In this document: piece by piece, positions 1 through 6,266 of the stretch
Layout of the letters: each line of letters begins with the position of its first letter
How positions within the stretch are numbered: the first letter of the stretch is position 1
Notes under the pieces: model-generated
What the model saw: the letters and a program-made list of their open reading frames with translations, nothing else
What the model was told of the DNA's origin: nothing
Database searches by the model: none
Translations under genes and position numbers: made by a program
Source: an uncultured Ignavibacteriota bacterium
GTDB lineage: Bacteria; Bacteroidota; Ignavibacteria; Tepidaquicellales; Tepidaquicellaceae
Assembly: GCA_937983305.1 (NCBI GenBank)
Contig: CALKAJ010000375.1
Location: forward strand, 1 to 7,855
Length of the DNA: 7,855 bases
Reading direction: 5' to 3'

Positions 1-45
1 GATGGTGATTCGTGACTGGAGTTCAGACGTGTGCTCTTCCGATCT
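1..45 (+). other. Illumina adapter contamination at contig end
   Basis: Bases 12-45 match the 34-nt TruSeq-type index-side adapter (begins GTGACTGGAGTTC, ends CTCTTCCGATCT). Before it stand GAT (1-3), which fits the end of the P7 tail, and an 8-nt stretch GGTGATTC (4-11) that sits exactly where the sample index lies. The order P7 tail, index, adapter, insert is what the reverse complement of an untrimmed read-through read looks like. Genomic sequence therefore begins at base 46. The adapter happens to be open in the rfbB frame and encodes the peptide MVIRDWSSDVCSSD, a typical adapter-derived artefact. This stretch should be trimmed and has no biological meaning. Confidence 0.98.
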
Positions 46-1057
46 TTTATTAGTAACAGGCGGAGCCGGATTTATCGGCAGTAATTTTGTCAAGTATGTA
101 TTGGCAAATTTTGATTACAATGTAATAAATTTAGACAAACTGACTTATGCAGGAAATCTTGAAAATTTATCTGACATAGAGAAAAATCCGAAATATAAAT
201 TTGTCAGAACGGATATTTGTGAGGAGAAGGATGTAAATGAGATATTACAAAAATATGAAATTGATACGATAATAAATTTTGCGGCTGAGTCACACGTTGA
301 CCGCAGTATTCTCGGTTCAAAAGAATTTGTTGTAACGAATGTACTTGGCACACAGGTATTACTTGATGCGGCAAAGAATTTAAAAATAGAAAAGTTTTTG
401 CAGGTTTCGACAGATGAGGTTTACGGCTCACTTCCGGAAGACAAGAAGGAAATAAAATTTACGGAATCAACTCCAATCACTCCAAGCAGTCCATATTCCG
501 CAAGCAAGGCATCGGCGGATATGCTATGTCATTCATATTTTCATACTCATAATTTCCCGATATTAATAACGAGATGTTCCAATAATTACGGACCGTATCA
601 ATTTCCGGAAAAGCTGATTCCATTGATGATTGCAAAAGCACTTGGCGGAGAGAAGTTACCTGTTTACGGAGACGGAAAAAATATCAGAGACTGGTTATAT
701 GTAGAAGACCATTGCTCGGGAATAATGACGGTATTGGAAAAAGGAAAATCCGGAGAAGTATATAACATAGGCGGAAATAACGAATGGTATAATATTGATA
801 TTGTAAAATTGATTTTAAAGAGACTTGGAAAAGGTGAAGAATTTATTACTTATGTAAAAGACAGACCGGGACACGACAGAAGGTATGCCATTGATTCCGG
901 AAAGATACAGAGAGAGTTGGGCTGGAAACCTGCTCACGTATTTGAAGAAGGAATAGAGAAGACGATTAAGTGGTATATAGAAAATGAAACCTGGTGGAAA
1001 AAAGTAATGAGCGGAGAATATCAGAAATATTACGAAAAGAATTACGGAAATAAATAG
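46..1057 (+). CDS. rfbB: dTDP-glucose 4,6-dehydratase, 5' end missing
   Basis: This enzyme converts dTDP-D-glucose to dTDP-4-keto-6-deoxy-D-glucose, the second step towards dTDP-L-rhamnose and other deoxysugars of surface polysaccharides; it is cytosolic and NAD-dependent. It is an extended short-chain dehydrogenase. The NAD-binding glycine motif GGAGFIGS is encoded from base 59, the catalytic STDEVYG (Thr-Asp-Glu) from 407, and the active-site Tyr and Lys of YSASK at 494-496 and 506-508. C-terminal family marks include YNIGG and RPGHDRRYAID. About 336 native residues remain. Family members usually start MK.-LLVTGGAGFIG, so only some 2-4 codons were lost at the adapter junction. The ATG at base 2 belongs to the adapter and is not the real start. 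The stop is TAG at 1055. Because the upstream side is lost, it cannot be seen whether rfbA, rfbC or rfbD lie next to it. Confidence 0.96.
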
Positions 1058-1239
1058 ATGAATTAATATACTTTAATCTTTGAGAAGGATTACTGTAATG
1101 TTGGAGGATTTTAGAAGTAGAGTTATTATCTGATAACTTTTCGTTATCCATGATTCTGCCGGTAATTTTCTAACAAAAAATTGGTTTGAAAAATTAAAAT
1201 AAAAAATTTAACTTTAGGGTTATTAAAAAAAAGTAAATT
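1058..1239. other. rfbB-gldA spacer
   Basis: This 182-nt spacer holds no convincing gene; the longest ATG-started frame I noticed (at 1098) is 11 codons. Two small inverted repeats are visible. AATCTTT/AAGGATT at 1075-1091 gives a 7-bp stem including one G-U pair around a 3-nt loop. GATAAC (1132-1137) and GTTATC (1143-1148) give a 6-bp stem with a 5-nt loop. Neither is followed by a T-run, so neither is a clear intrinsic terminator. The last 60 nt are extremely AT-rich and contain the putative promoter listed separately. The spacer separates rfbB from the transporter unit, which has gaps of only 11-26 nt. Confidence 0.6.
1186..1216 (+). promoter_or_regulatory. putative promoter of the gldA-gldF-gldG-DUF4340 unit
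   Basis: TTG at 1186-1188 is followed after exactly 20 nt by TAACTTTA at 1209-1216. This matches the Bacteroidetes -33/-7 consensus TTG...TAnnTTTG at all fixed positions except the final G. The spacing equals that of both rRNA promoters in this window. A start site a few bases downstream would leave a leader of roughly 15-20 nt before the ATG at 1240. Because the region is so AT-rich, a chance match is possible. Confidence 0.4.
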
Positions 1240-2184
1240 ATGTCTATAAAAGTAGAAAATTTAACAAAGTATTACGGAGAACAAGCCGCAGTCAATGATA
1301 TCTCATTCGAGGTAAAGACCGGCGAAATAGTAGGCTTTCTCGGACCTAACGGTGCTGGTAAGTCAACAACTATGAAAATGATTACAACATATCTGACTCC
1401 GTCGAACGGTAAAATATTCGTTGATGGTATTGATATTTCTGAAGATTCCTTAGCCGTCAGGAAAAAAATCGGTTATCTGCCCGAACAAAATCCTCTTTAC
1501 AACGATATGAACGTTGTTGATTATCTTGTTTATGCCGCAGAGCTTCAGTCTATTGATAAATCCAAAATCAACGATGCTGTGAAGAAAATGATTAAAGTTT
1601 GCGGATTGGAAGATGTAAGGCATAAGGATATTGGTGAGCTTTCGAAAGGATACAGGCAGAGAGTCGGTTTAGCTCAGGCATTGATTCACGACCCGGATGT
1701 ACTTTTGCTTGATGAGCCTACTTCAGGTTTAGACCCGAATCAGATAATAGAAATCAGGAAACTGATTAAGGATATTGGGAAACAAAAGACTTTAATGCTT
1801 TCGACCCATATTTTACAGGAGGTTCAGGCATCTTGCAGCAGGGTTATTATTATTAATAAAGGTGAAATAGTTGCCGATAATACTACAGAAGCGTTACAGA
1901 AGCAGTTTGAAGGTCAATATAAGACTAAATTAATTATCAAACAGAATACAAAGACAGATGCTGCAAGTATCAAAAATGAATTGAAGTCAATCAAAGATGT
2001 TGAAGGCGTAAAAATAAGCTCTGATGATGACAGCAAAACCTGGATAATTGAAATTACTAACAGTAAAGGTTCAGATACGAGAGAAGAAATTTTTAAGAAG
2101 ATTGTAAGCAAGAATTTAGAGCTTATAGAATTGAAGCAGGAAGAGGCTTCACTTGAAGAAATATTTAGAAAGTTAACTAATTAA
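1240..2184 (+). CDS. gldA: ABC transporter ATP-binding protein, GldA-like
   Basis: This is the cytoplasmic ATPase of an ABC-2 type transporter, expected to dimerise and drive the permease encoded next. The 314-residue protein has a complete nucleotide-binding domain: Walker A GPNGAGKS at residues 35-42, Q-loop near Gln83 (GYLPEQ), signature LSKGYRQR at 134-141, Walker B VLLLDEP at 154-160, and the switch histidine His190 (STHILQEV). Residues from about 215 form a C-terminal accessory domain ending in the LEEIFRKL pattern common in this ATPase group. The product starts MSIKVENLTKYYG, the normal beginning of the fold, which supports the ATG at 1240; no Shine-Dalgarno sequence precedes it. All catalytic motifs are intact. 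The permease follows after 11 nt. The GldA name rests on the GldF- and GldG-like neighbours; the ATPase alone would only be called ABC-2 type. In Flavobacterium johnsoniae GldA, GldF and GldG are linked to gliding, but relatives also occur in non-gliding bacteria, so a motility role is not shown here. Confidence 0.8.
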   Translation: MSIKVENLTKYYGEQAAVNDISFEVKTGEIVGFLGPNGAGKSTTMKMITTYLTPSNGKIFVDGIDISEDSLAVRKKIGYLPEQNPLYNDMNVVDYLVYAAELQSIDKSKINDAVKKMIKVCGLEDVRHKDIGELSKGYRQRVGLAQALIHDPDVLLLDEPTSGLDPNQIIEIRKLIKDIGKQKTLMLSTHILQEVQASCSRVIIINKGEIVADNTTEALQKQFEGQYKTKLIIKQNTKTDAASIKNELKSIKDVEGVKISSDDDSKTWIIEITNSKGSDTREEIFKKIVSKNLELIELKQEEASLEEIFRKLTN

Positions 2185-2195
2185 GAATAAATTAT

Positions 2196-2912
2196 ATGAA
2201 TTTCAGAAACATATCAACAATTTACAGGAAAGAATTAAAATCGTTTTTCTATTCTCCCGTTGCATACATTATAATGGTTGTATTTTTAATTATTACGGGA
2301 TGGTTTTTTACGAGTAACCTGTTTGTTATGAGATTAGTATCAATGAGGGGAGTTTTCGATGTGATTCCTTTCATCCTTCTTTTCTTTATCCCGGCAATAA
2401 CAATGAGGTCTTTTTCCGAAGAGAAGAAATCGGGTACGATTGAGCTGCTGCTTACAAAGCCTGTTACTGACATGGAGATTGTAGTCGGAAAGTTCATTTC
2501 AAATGTTGTTTTAACGGCATTGACAATTCTGCCTACTGTAGTTTATGTTGTCAGTCTGAGTTTCCTTGGCAGGCTTGATATTGGAGCAATAATTACCGCT
2601 TATATAGGGGTGATTTTAATGTGCTCAATTTATATAAGCATCGGTCTTTTTGCATCGTCATTAACGGAAAATCAGGTGGTAGCATTTATTATCAGCTTCC
2701 TTATGATTTTCGCATTATTTATGCTGAACAAAGTGCTGATGTTTATGCCCACTTTTCTTGTTACAATATTGGAGTATATAAGTTCCGATTACCATTTCCT
2801 TAGTATTTCAAGAGGAGTTCTGGATACACGTACTCTGATTTATTACTTTAGCGGAATATTAATCTTTTTGTTTCTTACAAAAACTTCCCTTGAAAAAAGA
2901 AAATGGTCTTAA
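2196..2912 (+). CDS. gldF: ABC-2 type permease, GldF-like
   Basis: This is the membrane subunit partnered with the preceding ATPase. The 238 residues show about six hydrophobic spans: approximately 22-38, 53-69, 100-125, 133-157, 162-182 and 213-231. The N-terminal pattern KELKSFFYSPVAYI is typical of GldF-type permeases. After span 2 comes the conserved cytoplasmic segment MRSFSEEKKSGTIELLLTKP (70-89), which in ABC-2 permeases lies next to the ATPase. The protein ends in a basic tail (LEKRKW). The length fits a single-domain GldF rather than a GldF-GldG fusion. It begins 11 nt after gldA and ends 26 nt before the GldG-like gene, so the three are almost certainly co-transcribed. The start ATG lies in AT-rich sequence without a Shine-Dalgarno motif. 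The substrate is unknown. Confidence 0.82.
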   Translation: MNFRNISTIYRKELKSFFYSPVAYIIMVVFLIITGWFFTSNLFVMRLVSMRGVFDVIPFILLFFIPAITMRSFSEEKKSGTIELLLTKPVTDMEIVVGKFISNVVLTALTILPTVVYVVSLSFLGRLDIGAIITAYIGVILMCSIYISIGLFASSLTENQVVAFIISFLMIFALFMLNKVLMFMPTFLVTILEYISSDYHFLSISRGVLDTRTLIYYFSGILIFLFLTKTSLEKRKWS

Positions 2913-2938
2913 TAATTAAAATCTGAAAAATTAGAAAA

Positions 2939-4555
2939 ATGGAAAAGAAAGATATTAAAAAAGATATATTGATAAAACTTGCGATAATAATTGGTATTAT
3001 TGTTGCGGTTAACATAATTTCAAATAGAGTATTTACAAGGCTGGATTTGTCAAAGAATAAATCCTATACTCTATCGAATATCAGTAAGGTAATAGTTGGT
3101 GACCTTGGCGATAAGCTTGAAGTAAGGGCTTATTTCAGTGATAACCTGCCTTCGCCATACAACAATCTGAAGAGAGATGTTAAGGATTTGCTATCCGATT
3201 ACAGGTCATATTCCAAAGGAAATTTGAATTATGTGTTTGTGAATGAAGGCTCGGCAGATGAAAGCAATGCAGAGTTTGAGAATGATGCTCAGAAGTTTGG
3301 AATTCAACCGGTTCAAATACAGGTAATGGATAATGATAAACTTGAAGTTAAGAAAGCTTTGATGGGTCTTGTTATTTCATATCAGGGCAAAAGTGAGGTA
3401 ATACCGTTTATTCAGTCTGTAAATAATCTTGAATATGATATAACAAGTAAGATTAAGAAAATCATTACCGAAAAGAAAAAGAAAATCGGATTTTTAACAG
3501 GACACGGAGAATATGATTATACAAAATGGCAGACAATTCACCAGACTTTGATGTCGCAATATGATGTTACAAGTGTTGATTTATCAAGAAATATTCCCGT
3601 TCCAAATGATATTGATGTTTTATTAGTTGCAGGTCCGAAAAGTGAATTTCCGGAATGGCATAAGTTTCAAATTGACCAGTATATTATGCGCGGAGGGAAC
3701 GTTGCATTTATGATTAATAAAGTTATTCCTAACTTCCAGCAGCAAATTGCGATTGGTGATCCGGTTGATAATAAACTTGATGATATGCTTTTTAGCTATG
3801 GAATTAAAATTGATAATGATTTAATCAGGGACTTACAGTGCTCAGCAGTATCGGTTCAAACTCAGATTGGAATTCCGATGCAGGTTAGCTATCCTTATTT
3901 CCCAATGGTTTCAAATATTAACAGGGATATTTCTGCTTTCAAGAATATACAGGCAATCGCATTGTCTTTTGTCAGTTCGCTTGATTTACAGGCGGCACAG
4001 GGTAAGGACATACAGGTTTCACCTTTACTTACCACTTCCGACCGTTCGGGAAAAGCTACAGGATTTTTTATTTTAAATCTTGAGCAGTTCCAGAATTTAA
4101 CTAAGCAAGCGGCAGATACTTTATTTAATCAGAAAGGTTTTGTTGTCGGAGCTTTATATTCAGGTAATTTCAAAAGTTTCTATGCAGATAAGCCCGCACC
4201 ATCAGATACAATTTCAGCCTCTGCTGATGTTACAAAACAGGAAAGATTTAATGAAAGTAAAAAGCCCGGCAGAATAATTGCTATTGGTGACGGAGATTTT
4301 GCACACGAGGAACAAAGGCCTCCAAAAGATAATATAACATTTTTTGTTAATATGGTTGATTTTCTTGCTGATGATGTCGGACTTGCAGAAATAAGAAGCA
4401 AAGATACTTCCGAATCTCCAATAGAGGATACATCAGACGGAACAAAGAGATTTGTAAAATACTTTAATCTTATCTTCCCGCCATTATTAATAATATTATT
4501 TGGCGCATATATCTGGAACAAAAGAAAGATAAACAGAAAAAAATTACAATCATAA
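2939..4555 (+). CDS. gldG: GldG-like membrane-anchored ABC transporter auxiliary protein
   Basis: This is the putative extracytoplasmic partner of the GldA/GldF transporter. The 538-residue protein has an N-terminal membrane anchor (about residues 10-28), then the family hallmark TRLDLSKNKSYTLS (33-46). A large extracytoplasmic region follows, containing TGHGEYDY (187-194), and a second membrane span lies near the C terminus (about 508-526) before a basic cytoplasmic tail. The stretch before that span, GRIIAIGDGDFA...NMVDFLADD...LAEIRSK, is the typical end of GldG/ABC_transp_aux domain proteins. Both ends are therefore anchored, with the bulk of the protein outside the cytoplasm. No ATPase or enzyme motif is visible. 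It has been described as a substrate-binding component, but no ligand is evident. It sits 26 nt after the permease and 11 nt before the DUF4340 gene. Length is close to that of GldG from gliding Bacteroidetes. Confidence 0.82.
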   Translation: MEKKDIKKDILIKLAIIIGIIVAVNIISNRVFTRLDLSKNKSYTLSNISKVIVGDLGDKLEVRAYFSDNLPSPYNNLKRDVKDLLSDYRSYSKGNLNYVFVNEGSADESNAEFENDAQKFGIQPVQIQVMDNDKLEVKKALMGLVISYQGKSEVIPFIQSVNNLEYDITSKIKKIITEKKKKIGFLTGHGEYDYTKWQTIHQTLMSQYDVTSVDLSRNIPVPNDIDVLLVAGPKSEFPEWHKFQIDQYIMRGGNVAFMINKVIPNFQQQIAIGDPVDNKLDDMLFSYGIKIDNDLIRDLQCSAVSVQTQIGIPMQVSYPYFPMVSNINRDISAFKNIQAIALSFVSSLDLQAAQGKDIQVSPLLTTSDRSGKATGFFILNLEQFQNLTKQAADTLFNQKGFVVGALYSGNFKSFYADKPAPSDTISASADVTKQERFNESKKPGRIIAIGDGDFAHEEQRPPKDNITFFVNMVDFLADDVGLAEIRSKDTSESPIEDTSDGTKRFVKYFNLIFPPLLIILFGAYIWNKRKINRKKLQS

Positions 4556-4566
4556 AATTTTAAAAA

Positions 4567-5484
4567 ATGAAGAATAAAAAGCAATTATATATTTTAGTGG
4601 CAGTATTTGCAGTTCTTGCAATATTAGCATATATTCTCACTAATGAGAGTGGAGAAAAAACTGCATCTTATAAACTTGATAAAAAGTTTTTCGAAGTTGA
4701 TTCGGCAAAGGTTGATAAACTTGAAATAGAAAAAAAAGGTGTAAAAGTAGTACTTGAAAAATCAGGTATTAACTGGGTAATGTCTGCTCCCGTTAAGTAT
4801 GCCGCATATGAGCAATTTATTGCCGGATGTCTCGGAGATTTAAAGAACTATACGCTGACCAGCATTGCCTCGACCAATCCGCAGAACAAGGACAAGTTTG
4901 GTTTCAATGATTCTGCAATTGTTAAGTTAACCGTATATGAGGCAGGGAATATACTCGGGACAATCTTAATCGGTAAAGCCGGTGCTGGAGCCTCGCAAAC
5001 GTATATAAAGAAACCTGACAGCGATGAGATTTTCTTAGCCGATAAATTTTTACAGATAAATTTTGTAAAGGATAACTGGACAGATTGGAGAAATAAAAGG
5101 ATTACAGGATTTATGAGAAGTGAAATTAAATCCGTTGATTTAATTTCAAAAGATGAATCTTTTACATTAACTCAGGATTCGACAAGTAAATGGACAATTG
5201 GGAAAGATTCCGTGAATGCGGCTCAACTTGAAGGTTTATTAAACATTCTCGGAGAAATGAACACTCAGTCTTTTTATGATTCACCTTTGCCGGAAGGATT
5301 GAATTCGGAATATAAAGTTGTTGTGAAGACTTCAACTATAAGCGAAGTTAATTTCTATCCTTACGAAAAAGAAGGCGTAAAAAGATATTATTTAACGGTA
5401 ACAGGTGTTAATCAAGTGTTTGATGTTGACGATGCATTTATAAAAAATTTATTTAAAGCAAGAAAAGATTTTACAGTTAAATAA
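4567..5484 (+). CDS. DUF4340 domain protein, membrane-anchored
   Basis: This 305-residue protein is of unknown biochemical function. An N-terminal hydrophobic segment (about 7-24) preceded by KNKK looks like an uncleaved anchor, leaving residues from about 26 outside the cytoplasm. The remainder resembles DUF4340 proteins, which often follow GldG-like genes. Two parts of the chain are similar to each other. Residues 47-100 (SAKVDKLEIEKKG...NW...AA...LGDLKNY) and 184-238 (RSEIKSVDLISKD...KW...AA...LGEMNTQ) share a beta-rich start, a central Trp (70 and 209), an Ala-Ala pair (79-80 and 218-219) and an L-G-[DE]-[LM] helix end, so the protein probably contains a repeated domain. It has no catalytic motif. 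It lies 11 nt after gldG and looks like the last gene of the transporter unit. The likely role is as an extracytoplasmic subunit working with GldG, inferred only from position and topology. The ATG lies in an A-rich stretch without a Shine-Dalgarno motif. Confidence 0.8.
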   Translation: MKNKKQLYILVAVFAVLAILAYILTNESGEKTASYKLDKKFFEVDSAKVDKLEIEKKGVKVVLEKSGINWVMSAPVKYAAYEQFIAGCLGDLKNYTLTSIASTNPQNKDKFGFNDSAIVKLTVYEAGNILGTILIGKAGAGASQTYIKKPDSDEIFLADKFLQINFVKDNWTDWRNKRITGFMRSEIKSVDLISKDESFTLTQDSTSKWTIGKDSVNAAQLEGLLNILGEMNTQSFYDSPLPEGLNSEYKVVVKTSTISEVNFYPYEKEGVKRYYLTVTGVNQVFDVDDAFIKNLFKARKDFTVK

Positions 5485-5485
5485 C

Positions 5486-5535
5486 AGTCAAGATTAAAAT
5501 CTGACTTGTTATTGACTTCAAAATTGAGTTTTTTT
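5486..5535 (+). terminator. weak hairpins plus T-run between DUF4340 gene and plsY
   Basis: Just after the DUF4340 stop, AGTC-AGAT (5486-5494, one bulged A) pairs with ATCTGACT (5499-5506) in an 8-bp stem with a 4-nt loop. A second, weaker bulged stem (5515-5529, five pairs, loop AAAT) runs directly into seven T residues at 5529-5535. AGTCAA (5486-5491) could instead pair with TTGACT (5512-5517), so alternative folds exist. The stems are poor in G and C, so termination would be partial at best. The position fits the end of the transporter transcript. Confidence 0.3.
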
Positions 5536-5555
5536 GAGAAATGAAATTGAATTAG

Positions 5556-6260
5556 ATGTTTTCATTAATATTATTATTAGTAGCGAGTTATTTTATTGGC
5601 TCAATTCCGTTTGCCTATATAGTCGGCAAGCTGTTTAAGAAAGTTGATTTAAGAAAAGTTGGCAGCGGGAACTTAGGCTCTACAAATGCTTTCAGGATAC
5701 TTGGAATTCCGTTAGGCATTTTAGTCCAATCACTTGATATAGCAAAAGGGCTTGTTGTAGTACTGGTTGTTTCAAACTTTTTTTATGACAATCTTCCTTT
5801 TGCAAATCACACTCCATTTGAAGATATAACTTTAGTAAAAATAATGGCAGGAATTAGTGCAGTAATAGGTCACACTTTTTCTGTTTTTGTCAGTTTTAAA
5901 GGCGGTAAAGGAATCAATACTGCCTTGGGTGTATTGGCATCTTTGGCACCGATTGATATGTCAATTACAGCAGGGTTATTTATTGTTGTATTGCTCTCGT
6001 CCGGATATGTTTCCCTGGGCTCGATAGCGGCGTCTTTTGCATTCCCTACAATAATGTTTATCCGGCAGAATATTTTTAATGTAGATATATATGGTTATAA
6101 AACATTGATTGTATTCAGCATATTGCTTGCTGCATTTCTGATATATAATCACAGAGCGAATATTAAAAGACTATTATATGGAGATGAGAACCGTTTTGAG
6201 AATTTATGGTTAATTAGAATTTTCAACATAAAAGCTCCTCTTAAGAAGAAAATCAAATAA
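5556..6260 (+). CDS. plsY: acyl-phosphate:glycerol-3-phosphate acyltransferase PlsY
   Basis: This is an integral membrane enzyme that transfers an acyl chain from acyl-phosphate to sn-glycerol 3-phosphate, giving lysophosphatidic acid, the first committed step of phospholipid synthesis in most bacteria. The 234 residues show the expected pattern of several membrane spans. Family motif 1, GSGNLGSTNAFR, is at 36-47, and the glycine-rich motif 2, GHTFSVFVSFKGGKG, is at 105-119; the third conserved region is around SSGYVSLGSIAAS. PlsY proteins are usually near 200 residues. The extra length here lies in a loop before motif 2 (about 77-92, including ANHTPFED) and in a C-terminal tail with many Lys and Arg. 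In motif 2 the Pro common after GH.. is Ser109. The start gives MFSLILLLVASYFIGSIPF, the normal N terminus of the family. gpsA follows after 6 nt and supplies its substrate. Confidence 0.95.
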   Translation: MFSLILLLVASYFIGSIPFAYIVGKLFKKVDLRKVGSGNLGSTNAFRILGIPLGILVQSLDIAKGLVVVLVVSNFFYDNLPFANHTPFEDITLVKIMAGISAVIGHTFSVFVSFKGGKGINTALGVLASLAPIDMSITAGLFIVVLLSSGYVSLGSIAASFAFPTIMFIRQNIFNVDIYGYKTLIVFSILLAAFLIYNHRANIKRLLYGDENRFENLWLIRIFNIKAPLKKKIK

Positions 6261-6266
6261 TTTTTA

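Noticed and set aside
196..204. TAnnTTTG match (TAAATTTG) inside rfbB
   Set aside because: It lies in conserved coding sequence; isolated matches are expected by chance in AT-rich DNA.
1098..1133. Tiny open frame of 11 codons after GTA in the rfbB-gldA spacer
   Set aside because: Too short, without a ribosome binding site or any recognisable leader-peptide pattern.
1132..1148. Inverted repeat GATAAC/GTTATC as a terminator or operator
   Set aside because: Six AT-rich base pairs with no following T-run; not distinguishable from chance in this composition.
4180..4584. Minus-strand open frame of 134 codons antisense to the end of gldG
   Set aside because: The + strand encodes the conserved GldG C-terminal region over the same bases; the antisense product is low-complexity and hydrophobic, as expected from the complement of AT-rich coding DNA.
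5506..5536. Possible plsY promoter, TTG (5506-5508) with a 20-nt gap to TTTTTTTG (5529-5536)
   Set aside because: The spacing fits, but the -7 box lacks the A of TAnnTTTG and is simply a T-run that is equally explained as part of a weak terminator.
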